This document shows positions 1 to 7,997 of a stretch of 40,474 bases of DNA, one piece after another; positions within the stretch are counted from its first letter, which is position 1, and each line of letters starts with the position of its first letter. A program made the position numbers and the translations under genes. The notes below the pieces were generated by a model. It had not been told where the DNA came from and made no database searches. It saw only the letters and a list, made by a program, of their open reading frames with translations. Source of the DNA: Chloroflexota bacterium (GTDB lineage Bacteria > Chloroflexota > Anaerolineae > Anaerolineales > Anaerolineaceae); the NCBI GenBank assembly GCA_012798455.1, contig JAAZNC010000054.1, positions 1 through 40,474 of the forward strand, in the 5' to 3' direction.

Positions 1-74
1 ATAGACGGTCACTCATGAGTTTTTGTAAGCTGAAACGTCATCAGAAATGATGTTTTGGGGATAGGTTAATGAAA

Positions 75-148
75 TGGGCGGAATAGGGCTCGAACCTACG
101 ACCTCATCTGTGTAAGAGATGCGCTCTGACCAACTGAGCTACCCGCCC
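75..148 (-). tRNA. tRNA-Val (anticodon TAC)
   Basis: The minus strand folds into a complete cloverleaf of 74 nt. The 7-bp acceptor stem is GGGCGGG/TCCGCCC with one G-T pair, the D arm is GCTC/GAGC, the anticodon stem is CATCT/AGATG around loop CTTACAC, and the T arm has loop TTCGAGC. The anticodon is TAC, reading valine GTA codons. The discriminator base is A and CCA is not encoded. A TAAAAT hexamer lies about 11 bases upstream of the 5' end (plus positions 159-164) but no good -35 accompanies it. Confidence 0.95.
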
Positions 149-210
149 GGGTGAATGCATTTTACCATGACACATCTCATCTTGGGAGGGGATTCGTTAA
201 AATTTGTGTA

Positions 211-2625
211 TTAAGACCGCAATGAGCGCAAAGCCGCCAGCAATCTGCCATTGGCGAGCTGTACTAATGCTTTGGCGGTTTTTTCTGTTAAATGACCGTC
301 ACTGAGATTGATGAGATTTTGGAGAGGGATTTCCAGCATGATCTTCTCGACCATTTGTTCATGCAAAGCATCATATCCGGATACAGACTGTTTCGTGAAC
401 TCTCTTTTCAAGATGGCAACCACCAGTCTGCCGAACAGCGTTTTACGAAAATCCAGCAAAGAAGTATTGAGCGTGATATCACCTCGTGAAGGAGCATGCT
501 CTTGCGGTAATACTTTGCCATACAAGGTCTGGAAAGCTGCTTCTGTAAAATGGTTATTCTTTAAAGAAGCATAAAAAAACCTGGAATTGTTCTTGTCTTT
601 TCTGACAACGTAGCCACTTTCGATCAGCACGGTACCGGACAATCGGATATCCCGCGAAGATGCACCTATGAGTATTTGGTATTCACCCGATGCTATGACC
701 CAATCTTGCTTTTCAACATCATAATATGCAAAGGTACGCTCATCCAACTGAAAAGTCACTTGCTTCGATTGTCCTGGCGCAAGTTCCACTTTTTCAAATC
801 CTTTTAATTCCTTTGGAGCGTAAAAGTCGTCTTGTGCATGTCCGATATAAAGCTGGACGATCTCTTTGCCCATGTGCTGCCCGTTATTATGGATTGTACA
901 ACTCACCTGCACTTTTTCACCTGCTTGAATATGGGTTCTCTCGATTTTGAGATCATCATAAGCAAAGCTGGTATAACTCAAGCCATGCCCAAACGGGAAC
1001 AACACTTTCTGTCCAGCTTTATCATAATAACGGTAGCCCACAAAGATACTTTCGCGATACTGTACCGTCTGTGGACCGCCCGGGAAGTTCTCATAGGATG
1101 GATTATCCTCCAGTTTTAGCGGGAAGGTCTCAGCCAATTTCCCGCTGGGGTTGACCCTACCAAACAGCACATCTGCCAACGCACCTCCTCCAGCCTGCCC
1201 TGCCAGGTATCCCTCCAAAATGGCTTTGACATCTCTTGCCCAGGGCATTTCTATCGGAGCACCGTTGCTTAGCACCACTACCAGGTTGGAATTGACTTTT
1301 AATAGTTCCTTTACCAGCTCATTTTGATTATGTGGCAGATGCAGATGTGCACGATCGATACCTTCTGTTTCTGCCAGTTCCGGCAGACCCAGAAATACGA
1401 CCACCACTTGCGCTGACCTGGCTAACTCACAGGCAGCTTGCACCAGGTTGTGGTCAACCTTTTCCGAATCACGCACAAAACCATCTGCATAGCTGATTTG
1501 GCTGTTTTCAGTGGCTATCTTAACCAACTCATCAAAGGCATTATCCAGACGAGTGGGATTGATGACCGAGCTACCGTAACCCTGATAACGCGGTTTTCGC
1601 GCGAAATCACCGATGACCGCAATCTTGTCAGCCGGGTCCAGCGGCAGGATTTCCTCTTCATTTTTCAACAGAACGATGCATTCAGCTGCCACTTTCCGTG
1701 CCAGGGCATGATGTTGGTCAATACCGTAATGAAACCCTTCTTTTCTATTGCAGATACCACCTTCAACCAATTTGAGCAGGCGGGCAACACTTTCATCCAG
1801 CATTTCGCTATCCAGTTCATGGTTCTGCACTGCCACGACCAGCTTGCTGTCATTATCGCGGTTGCCTCCCGGCATCTCAAGGTCCAATCCGGCAGCCAAT
1901 GCCCGGGTACGCTGGTTGATCGCTCCCCAATCAGACATGACGATTCCTCTAAATCCCCATTCATCCCGTAAGACATCATTCAACAGCCATTTATTTTCGC
2001 TGCAATAAACACCATTCAAGCGGTTATAAGCGCACATGACCGTCCATGGTTGCGCTTGCTTGATCGCTTTTTCGAAAGCAGGTAAGTATATCTCCCGCAA
2101 GGCACGCTCATCCACCAGCGCGTCGATGGACATGCGCCGATATTCCTGATTGTTGGCAGCAAAATGCTTCAAGGATGTGCCGATGCCTTCACTCTGCACG
2201 CCTTTGATATGATTGACTGCCATCTCGCCTGCTAAGTAGGGATCTTCTGAAAAATATTCAAAGTTACGCCCGCATAAAGGGGAACGTTTGATATTCACAC
2301 CTGGTCCAAGGATGATACTGACCTCTTCTTGCAGGCACTCTTCCGCCAGGGCTTGACCGACCTCAAAAAGCAGGTTGCGATCCCAACTGCATGCCAACGC
2401 GGAAGCGGTGGGAAAGCAAGTGGATGGGTAACTGGGTGCAAAGGCAGAAACTCCATCTGAAGGCTGTTCCTTACGCAATCCGTGCGGTCCATCCGCCACC
2501 ATGATGGATGGAATATGCAGGCGTTCCACTGCTTTGGTATGCCAGTTATCCAATCCGGAGCAAAGTCCTGCTTTTTCTGATAATGTCAATTGGGATACTA
2601 ATTCTTCTATGTTCATCATGCTCAT
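211..2625 (-). CDS. Glycoside hydrolase family 3 beta-glucosidase-like enzyme
   Basis: About 804 aa, the usual size of a bacterial GH3 enzyme with N-terminal TIM barrel, alpha/beta sandwich and C-terminal fibronectin-III-like domain. The barrel carries KHFAANNQE and the nucleophile motif VMSDWG (Asp at about residue 232). The C-terminal third, around GKEIVQLYIG and FELDERTFAYY-like strands, is the Fn3-like domain. No signal peptide is visible, so the enzyme is probably cytoplasmic and acts on imported oligosaccharides; beta-glucosidase, beta-xylosidase and related specificities cannot be separated by eye. Start chosen at the ATG with AAGGA five bases upstream; ATGs 6 and 9 bases further on and an upstream TTG-free extension of 12 codons are alternatives. 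It follows the glycyl-radical unit but has its own -10 within a palindrome, so it is probably a separate transcription unit. Confidence 0.93.
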   Translation of the reverse strand: MSMMNIEELVSQLTLSEKAGLCSGLDNWHTKAVERLHIPSIMVADGPHGLRKEQPSDGVSAFAPSYPSTCFPTASALACSWDRNLLFEVGQALAEECLQEEVSIILGPGVNIKRSPLCGRNFEYFSEDPYLAGEMAVNHIKGVQSEGIGTSLKHFAANNQEYRRMSIDALVDERALREIYLPAFEKAIKQAQPWTVMCAYNRLNGVYCSENKWLLNDVLRDEWGFRGIVMSDWGAINQRTRALAAGLDLEMPGGNRDNDSKLVVAVQNHELDSEMLDESVARLLKLVEGGICNRKEGFHYGIDQHHALARKVAAECIVLLKNEEEILPLDPADKIAVIGDFARKPRYQGYGSSVINPTRLDNAFDELVKIATENSQISYADGFVRDSEKVDHNLVQAACELARSAQVVVVFLGLPELAETEGIDRAHLHLPHNQNELVKELLKVNSNLVVVLSNGAPIEMPWARDVKAILEGYLAGQAGGGALADVLFGRVNPSGKLAETFPLKLEDNPSYENFPGGPQTVQYRESIFVGYRYYDKAGQKVLFPFGHGLSYTSFAYDDLKIERTHIQAGEKVQVSCTIHNNGQHMGKEIVQLYIGHAQDDFYAPKELKGFEKVELAPGQSKQVTFQLDERTFAYYDVEKQDWVIASGEYQILIGASSRDIRLSGTVLIESGYVVRKDKNNSRFFYASLKNNHFTEAAFQTLYGKVLPQEHAPSRGDITLNTSLLDFRKTLFGRLVVAILKREFTKQSVSGYDALHEQMVEKIMLEIPLQNLINLSDGHLTEKTAKALVQLANGRLLAALRSLRS

Positions 2626-2650
2626 TCCCATCCTTATGGTTATCAATACA

Positions 2651-2677
2651 GCCCTACTCATTATAAATGAATAGGGC
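2651..2677. promoter_or_regulatory. 27-bp near-perfect palindrome over the -10 of the beta-glucosidase gene
   Basis: Two 12-base arms (GCCCTACTCATT and AATGAATAGGGC) flank a 3-base centre and pair with a single G-T wobble. On the minus strand the centre contains TATAAT (plus positions 2660-2665), a perfect -10 hexamer placed about 35 bases before the beta-glucosidase start. A matching -35 is not clear. The dyad could be a repressor operator covering the promoter, or a hairpin terminating the upstream flavoprotein gene; the lack of a following T tract favours the operator reading. Confidence 0.5.
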
Positions 2678-2704
2678 CATAGATTTTGACATGTATGGTA
2701 TTTT

Positions 2705-3559
2705 TTATATGAGAACTTCGTGCAGTCCCAAGCTAGGATAAACCTGTCCTGGCACGGGTGGCATGGGGTTATAGACCCAATCCACCTGCAACACGCCGCA
2801 TTTTATCCCACCCACGCATCGTATGCCGAGGTAAGTGCCGCGTGTGACCACATCTTCCATATCGAAACTCATGCCCAACATGGCAACCTGTGTCCCCTGG
2901 GGGATAGCACGGATCTCATCACCATAAGCACCCGGAGAAAAGATGAGGTGAGCCGCATCCAGTGCCTGTAGCTGCACCACCGGAAAAACCCGTGGATAGC
3001 TATCCTGATCTACGTATCCCAAGAACTTGAGGTTATCCACTTTATTTAGCAATGCTTGTGTCCAGGCATTCATGGCCGGTGTTTTTTTATGCTTTTTACC
3101 CAAAGCACGAGCCAGTATAGTGGCAACTGCTGAACTGATTACCTTCCTCATAGGCAATGCCTGGCGCCCATGCAGTTCTATCAGATCCATATAATATACT
3201 GTATGAACACCGAAATAAGCATTGTAGCGAAACATTTTCATGTTGTTATAGTTGTCATATTCAGGACCATCCTTGCGCTTCTCGCGTAAGATGGCTTTCC
3301 CCTGCCATACTTCTTTGCCAAGGCTTACTATGACGAAACCTGTTTTGGGATTCTGAAGGACATACTGTTTGCTCAATCCTTCGGTGAATTGTCCCCATAC
3401 CAGGGTATGAGGAGCACAAGGCTGAATGCTGGATAAGAGGGTCAGATGCGGTAAACCCTGTGGGCTGACGGTCCCCAACACTCCAACTTTCAATTCAACA
3501 TTCAGATCCTTGAGATCTTGTTCGGTAAATTCTTGGTCATCACTCATTCTTTTAGACAT
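2705..3559 (-). CDS. Tandem FMN-binding split-barrel (PPOX-like) protein linked to glycyl radical enzyme
   Basis: 284 aa, cytoplasmic, no signal peptide. Two segments have the same pattern: residues around LGTVSPQGLPHLTLLSSI and, in the second half, LGYVDQDSYPRVFPVVQL. This suggests two copies of the pyridoxamine-5'-phosphate-oxidase-like split barrel in one chain. That fold binds FMN, or sometimes F420 or haem; the cofactor here is not known. The start is set by AAAGGA seven bases upstream; this ribosome site overlaps the stop codon of the activase gene, so the two are translationally coupled. The coupling places it in the glycyl radical unit, perhaps supplying electrons, protecting the radical or processing the product; this is inference. 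An upstream reading-frame extension inside the activase gene was rejected. Confidence 0.75.
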   Translation of the reverse strand: MSKRMSDDQEFTEQDLKDLNVELKVGVLGTVSPQGLPHLTLLSSIQPCAPHTLVWGQFTEGLSKQYVLQNPKTGFVIVSLGKEVWQGKAILREKRKDGPEYDNYNNMKMFRYNAYFGVHTVYYMDLIELHGRQALPMRKVISSAVATILARALGKKHKKTPAMNAWTQALLNKVDNLKFLGYVDQDSYPRVFPVVQLQALDAAHLIFSPGAYGDEIRAIPQGTQVAMLGMSFDMEDVVTRGTYLGIRCVGGIKCGVLQVDWVYNPMPPVPGQVYPSLGLHEVLI

Positions 3560-3563
3560 GGTC

Positions 3564-4547
3564 TTATCCTTTGGATTGTTCGGAACGGGCAGCCCCCGTG
3601 ACATTGACAATTTGCGGTTTACGATAGATAGTACGTGCCCAGGTCTGGCATTCATTCAATTCTGCTTGGGTCATCAACGGTCGGTCGGCATATTCCCAGT
3701 GCATTCCCAACCGGGCATATTTATCGTGGCACAGGTTGTTGAATGCACACAATTCCCAGCGTTCGATCACATCCTCAAATTCGGTGAGGAAAGCAGCGAT
3801 GGCTTGCAGGTTTGCCTGGGTGGCAGTTGCTTGTGGAATAAGGGGGGTGCGGATCCATAATTGCACAGAAGGCGCATCGTGCCGGATATAGTGTACCAGC
3901 CAGCGCAGATTTTCCAGAATGAGTTCATTCCCCGCCCGGGTAAACTGTTTGTGCTGCCTGGAATCCATGAGCTTGATATCGTACAGCACCAAATCGGTGT
4001 ATGGCAAGATCAATTCCAGGCTGGCGCGCGGGATGTTTCCGCAGGTATCCAATGCAGTATGGATGCCTCGCTCACGCAATGTTTCCATGACAGTCGCAGT
4101 AAATTCAGGTTGGAGAGCTGGTTCACCGCCCGAAAACGTCACTCCCCCACCGGAGCGAGCAAAGAAGGCACTATCTTTCAGCAATTCATCGATCAATTCC
4201 GAACTGTAGATCTTCTTGCCTAATATTTCCAATGCATTAGCAGGACAGGCATCGGTACATACGCCACATAACCGGCATACATTTCTATCTATTCGCAAGA
4301 CACCATCTTGCATGCTGAGACTGTCATTCGGGCAGGAAAGGATGCAGGTCTGACATCCAATACACAATCGCGAATGCCATTGCAAGAAGGGTTTACTTGA
4401 GATACTTTCAGGATTATGGCACCAGGCACAATGCAAAGAGCAACCCTTGAGAAAGACAGTGGTACGGATGCCAGGTCCATCTTCCGTGGATAGCCGTTGC
4501 AAATGCAGATATGTAGCATTAAGGGTATCCAGTGTTGTTTTTTCCAT
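3564..4547 (-). CDS. Glycyl-radical enzyme activating protein (radical SAM)
   Basis: About 327 aa. The N-terminal radical-SAM cluster is CSLHCAWC (Cys near residues 36, 40 and 43; the CX3CX2C pattern of activases). It is followed by an inserted ferredoxin-like domain with two 4Fe-4S motifs, CIGCQTCILSCP and CRLCGVCTDACP. The SAM-binding GGE motif appears as FSGGEP. This architecture is that of activases for the dehydratase, decarboxylase and lyase type of glycyl radical enzyme, rather than the short pyruvate-formate-lyase activase. It abstracts a hydrogen from the conserved glycine of the partner using SAM and reduced clusters. It begins 9 bases after the stop of the glycyl radical enzyme with GGGAG upstream; one ATG and one GTG just before the chosen ATG are alternative starts. 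Confidence 0.95.
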   Translation of the reverse strand: MEKTTLDTLNATYLHLQRLSTEDGPGIRTTVFLKGCSLHCAWCHNPESISSKPFLQWHSRLCIGCQTCILSCPNDSLSMQDGVLRIDRNVCRLCGVCTDACPANALEILGKKIYSSELIDELLKDSAFFARSGGGVTFSGGEPALQPEFTATVMETLRERGIHTALDTCGNIPRASLELILPYTDLVLYDIKLMDSRQHKQFTRAGNELILENLRWLVHYIRHDAPSVQLWIRTPLIPQATATQANLQAIAAFLTEFEDVIERWELCAFNNLCHDKYARLGMHWEYADRPLMTQAELNECQTWARTIYRKPQIVNVTGAARSEQSKG

Positions 4548-4556
4548 CATCACTCC

Positions 4557-7061
4557 CTAAATATGATGTGCTTCGCGCGCGATGATCTCATCCTGCAGTT
4601 CTTTACCTATACTGGTAAAGTAAGCATTGTAGCCAGTTACACGCACCAGCAGGTGTTTATAGTTCTCCGGATGGTGTTGGGCATCGCGCAGGGTATCAGC
4701 ATCGATCATATTGATCTGCAATGCCGTGCCCCCATTTTCAACATATGCCCGTAGAAAACCCTTGAACTTGTCGCGATGTTCAGGGTCGCGCACCAAAGAA
4801 GGGTTGAAGGTCATGGTGTGGCTGCCACCATTAGGCAACGAATTAAGGAATTCACCCCAATCCCCTTTGCCATCCTTGGCTTTTCCTCCCAATACCATCC
4901 CCACTGAGTTCACATTAGAGGTAGGACCTTTGATATCCGCTCCATTAGAAGGGCACAGTGCATTGGAAAGGAATCTACCCTTGGCACGCCCATCCGGGCT
5001 GGCAGCCAGTAAAGCACTATCGGCTACCCAGTAATTCCAGCTCAACATGCCCGGGCGGAACTGTCGTCCGGTTGAGATGGTCTTATATTTCCAGGTTTCT
5101 TCCGTCCATAAGTCCATTACATCCTTCGCCAGGGCATCGGCATGTTCGTCGTCACGTCCATATTTGGGTGCTTTATTGAGAGCACGTGCTTGCAGCACTT
5201 CATGCCCGACCCAGTTGTCTTTCAATGCCTTTGATAATTCTGCCATGGTGCATATTTTTTCGTCAAATACTAAATATTTAACTGCCAGCAGTGAATCTAC
5301 AGTAGTAGCGTATGTCACACCTTCCACTGTCACAAAATTCAATTGTGCTCCGCCCTGCGTGACATCCTTACCCTGTTCAGCACATCCGCGCACCAGACAG
5401 GACAGATATGGTGTGGGTGAAAATCTGGCACGATTGGCTTCGCTCAATTCATACAGTTCTACGATGCGCTTGATAATAGCACGGGTCTGGCGTGCATAAG
5501 CATCCCAGAATTCTTCCCAGTTTTTGAAGGCAAGGGGGTCGCCCGTATCGGCACCCCAACGACGGCGTTTTTCCACTTTACCGCTCATAGCGTCCACACA
5601 AGGATCGAGATCATACCCGCCCGTCATGGTCAATTCGACCGCCTTCAGCAAATTGAGATTAGCGTCCACCGTTCCTGAACGATCATTCCCAACCATGGTA
5701 TTTTCCAGACAACCCACCGGTGCATATTCATGGACGTTATCGGCATTGATCAGGTTTTGCACTCCGGCTTGCTTGGCTTCCAGCATCATACCCGCCATAG
5801 AACGTTCATCGAAATTGAGCAGGAAAGGTGCCCCCTGGCTATCTGCAATCATATCCACCACCTTATTCAGCAATTTATCGGGGGAATTACGATGCAAGCG
5901 GATATTGGGTTTGGGTTCCAGAATGGGCGACATCTCATCGATCACTTCCAAGATGGCATAGGTTAAGTCATTGGTCATATCCCTGCCATCCTTTCCCAGC
6001 CCAGAGATGGTAAAGAGCTGCCCATAACCAGCGGTGATACCCTGATTACCACCGGTGCGGATCATACCATCGTAAGCGGTGTTGGCATGCATCCAGAAGC
6101 ATTTCATGATCTCCTTACAGAACTCACGATCCATGCCCGCTTTGAGCGAGTTTTCCCAGTATGGAAGGAGGATCTGATCAAGTCTGCCAAAAGAAACTCC
6201 CGGCCCCGGATAATTCTCGTCGCTCATCACCAACATGTGAGTCAGCCAGAGGGATTGCATTGCCTCCCAAAAGGTTTCTGCAGGCTGCCAGGGAACCCTA
6301 TCCAGGTTGGCAGCCATCTGTAACAATTCTCCCTTACGCACTTGATCTTCTTCTTTCGCAGCCAGGTGCATACATTTGCGTGCATAAGCCGCTGCCAGAT
6401 CGCGTGGTATGGTGGTGGCGGTGTGCATGGCGCGCAATTGTGCCCCTCTTACTCCTTTTTTACCTTGTTCCGAAAGCGCTTGATAATAAGTTTCAATCTC
6501 GTTTGCAATGCCCTTCCAACCTACTTTGAGAACATGGTCATAATCGGGGATAAGATGCCCGCTGGTGGCACCGGCATTGCCGTAACCATGATTGTGAAAC
6601 CACAGCAATGCCTGGCGCGCGCCATTTTTTCCATACACATTCTTGCCGTACTGGCGTGCTTCTTTTTCATTCAAACAGGTGGAAGTCATTACATTGAAAC
6701 GCCCTCCGGCAATCAAATCACCCTGAAGGATCTCCTGCGGCAAGTATTTCACCATGACTTCCTTCAAGAACCAGGCTTTCCTTTCGGGTATCGACCACTG
6801 CCAAAAATCGGGATGTAGATCCACTTTGTGAGCAGTTTGTTGAAAGGAAGAACGAAAGGTCTGAAAAAAACTGTAGGTTTCTGGCACGATATGAAAACTG
6901 GCTTCCTCATACTGGAAATCCCATGGAGTTCCGGTTGTCCATGATGTATATTCGTTGTTCCAGGGCCGCTGTATACCCTGAAAGTAAAAATCACGCAACC
7001 GTTGAATGCGCGGTGAAAGGTTGCGGGGCTGTTTGATAGCAGGGTGGGTTCGTGTAGACAT
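4557..7061 (-). CDS. Glycyl radical enzyme of the C-x-E class, substrate unassigned
   Basis: 834 aa, the length of the PFL/GRE superfamily. The active-site loop reads APVGCLENT, giving the thiyl-radical Cys451 and the general base Glu453. This Cys-x-Glu pair is known from dehydratase, C-N/C-S lyase and arylacetate decarboxylase members and is absent from pyruvate formate lyase, which has Cys-Cys. The C-terminal radical motif is RVTGYNAYF with Gly810. There is no small subunit gene of the kind that accompanies benzylsuccinate synthase or 4-hydroxyphenylacetate decarboxylase. The start has GGAGGAG three bases before the ATG. It is the first enzyme gene after a GntR/FCD regulator (19-base gap) and is followed by its activase and a flavoprotein. 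I cannot assign the substrate from memory; a carboxylate substrate is suggested only by the regulator type. Confidence 0.93.
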   Translation of the reverse strand: MSTRTHPAIKQPRNLSPRIQRLRDFYFQGIQRPWNNEYTSWTTGTPWDFQYEEASFHIVPETYSFFQTFRSSFQQTAHKVDLHPDFWQWSIPERKAWFLKEVMVKYLPQEILQGDLIAGGRFNVMTSTCLNEKEARQYGKNVYGKNGARQALLWFHNHGYGNAGATSGHLIPDYDHVLKVGWKGIANEIETYYQALSEQGKKGVRGAQLRAMHTATTIPRDLAAAYARKCMHLAAKEEDQVRKGELLQMAANLDRVPWQPAETFWEAMQSLWLTHMLVMSDENYPGPGVSFGRLDQILLPYWENSLKAGMDREFCKEIMKCFWMHANTAYDGMIRTGGNQGITAGYGQLFTISGLGKDGRDMTNDLTYAILEVIDEMSPILEPKPNIRLHRNSPDKLLNKVVDMIADSQGAPFLLNFDERSMAGMMLEAKQAGVQNLINADNVHEYAPVGCLENTMVGNDRSGTVDANLNLLKAVELTMTGGYDLDPCVDAMSGKVEKRRRWGADTGDPLAFKNWEEFWDAYARQTRAIIKRIVELYELSEANRARFSPTPYLSCLVRGCAEQGKDVTQGGAQLNFVTVEGVTYATTVDSLLAVKYLVFDEKICTMAELSKALKDNWVGHEVLQARALNKAPKYGRDDEHADALAKDVMDLWTEETWKYKTISTGRQFRPGMLSWNYWVADSALLAASPDGRAKGRFLSNALCPSNGADIKGPTSNVNSVGMVLGGKAKDGKGDWGEFLNSLPNGGSHTMTFNPSLVRDPEHRDKFKGFLRAYVENGGTALQINMIDADTLRDAQHHPENYKHLLVRVTGYNAYFTSIGKELQDEIIAREAHHI

Positions 7062-7080
7062 GTACTCCTCCGTTCTGAAT

Positions 7081-7809
7081 TCATTTGGTATATACAATAC
7101 GGATGATGGTCTCTTCACCATGTCGTAACAGGGTCTCCATGATCTGTATTGCTTGATCCGTCTCTCCGTGGCAAATAGCATCTACCAGGTTACGATGATA
7201 TGTAAGTACCTGCTGTATATCACCCTCAGTCATCATGTAATGATAGAACTTGCCAGCCAGATTGCTGTGCACCCCTTTCAACGAATTCAAAATCATGGGG
7301 TACATCTGGTTACCGGATGCCAGCGCGATCTCCAGGTGAAATCGGTAGTCATAATCGCAAAGCGCCTGTGCTGAGTTGCTAGCTGCCTGTTGCCCTTCTA
7401 TCAGAAGGGTATGAAAACATTCTGCCTGCTGTGCACTGCAGCAGATTGTTGCCAGACGAGTGGTTTCGCGTTCGATCAACAATCGACCTGCGATCAAACT
7501 GCGAAACAGCTCGGGGTTGAAATCACCCTGCTCATATCTCAACAGGGTATTTAACAATGCCATGGAACTCTCACGACGATAATCGCTGACGAAAACGCCA
7601 CGGCGCGCTTCGATCTGCACCAATCCCTGTGTATTGAGTGCTACCAGTGCTTCATGCAATACTGGGCGACTGACACCCAACATCTTCGCTAGATCGCGTT
7701 CAGATGGCAATTTTTCTCCGATATTGAACTTCCCAGATAGAATCGCTGCCTGCAATTTTCCGATACAGGCAGATTTCAAGCTTTGTACTTCGAGGGGATC
7801 TAGCTCCAA
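7081..7809 (-). CDS. GntR-family regulator with FCD-type ligand domain
   Basis: About 242 aa from a TTG start. The N-terminal winged helix shows the GntR signature GEKLPSERDLAKMLGVSRP followed by ALVALNTQGLVQ. The C-terminal all-helical FCD domain contains DYDYRFHLEIALASGN and later His-containing helices, a fold that usually binds metal plus a carboxylate effector. TTG is preferred because AGGAGG lies four bases upstream. The upstream in-frame ATG (7842) would coincide with the predicted transcription start and come before the operator. The gene heads the glycyl radical operon and probably autoregulates it through the TGGT-N3-ACCA site just downstream of the promoter. A longer protein from 7842 (leaderless) remains possible. 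Confidence 0.85.
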   Translation of the reverse strand: MELDPLEVQSLKSACIGKLQAAILSGKFNIGEKLPSERDLAKMLGVSRPVLHEALVALNTQGLVQIEARRGVFVSDYRRESSMALLNTLLRYEQGDFNPELFRSLIAGRLLIERETTRLATICCSAQQAECFHTLLIEGQQAASNSAQALCDYDYRFHLEIALASGNQMYPMILNSLKGVHSNLAGKFYHYMMTEGDIQQVLTYHRNLVDAICHGETDQAIQIMETLLRHGEETIIRIVYTK

Positions 7810-7822
7810 TCTTCCTCCTAAA

Positions 7823-7838
7823 CTGGTAAAACCACCAG
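7823..7838. promoter_or_regulatory. Putative FCD/FadR-type operator
   Basis: CTGGT and ACCAG half sites are separated by six bases. Nested inside is TGGT-AAA-ACCA (7824-7834), which fits the TNGTNNNACNA consensus known for FadR-subfamily GntR regulators. The site lies between the predicted transcription start (about 7840) and the ribosome binding site at 7814-7819, an ideal place for a repressor. Function is inferred. Confidence 0.6.
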
Positions 7839-7846
7839 CCATAATC

Positions 7847-7875
7847 ACTATACAAAACATAGCATCAAAAGTCAA
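7847..7875 (-). promoter_or_regulatory. Sigma-70-type promoter of the glycyl radical operon
   Basis: On the minus strand TTGACT (7870-7875) and TATAGT (7847-7852) are separated by exactly 17 bases. The same hexamers and spacing recur upstream of rpoD in this window. Predicted start is near 7840, at the upstream edge of the CTGGT operator. Confidence 0.75.
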
Positions 7876-7945
7876 TCATGATCGAGATCATTTGGTCGGC
7901 TGAAATTATTAATACAGGTTTTACATTCATAAGAGGAAACCCCTG

Positions 7946-7951
7946 TATAAT
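7946..7951 (+). promoter_or_regulatory. Possible -10 of the zinc peptidase gene
   Basis: A perfect TATAAT lies 46 bases before the zinc peptidase start. The best upstream hexamer, TTTACA at 7920-7925, is 20 bases away, which is too far for a standard promoter, so only the -10 is supported. Confidence 0.4.
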
Positions 7952-7997
7952 ACTAGCGTATTTAACTAGAATAAAACAAACATGGAGGATCGAATCT

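Noticed and set aside
18-60. Weak hairpin (CATCA-GAAA-TGATG) downstream of tRNA-Val
   Set aside because: A five-base stem is too weak to call a terminator with confidence.
1438-1971. A 177-codon plus-strand open frame opposite the beta-glucosidase
   Set aside because: It lies wholly inside the GH3 gene, resembles no known family and has no ribosome site.
7878-7891. Short palindrome ATGATC-GA-GATCAT between the GntR and zinc peptidase genes
   Set aside because: It lies upstream of the -35 of one promoter and well before the other, is only six bases per arm, and matches no site type I can name; chance is sufficient.
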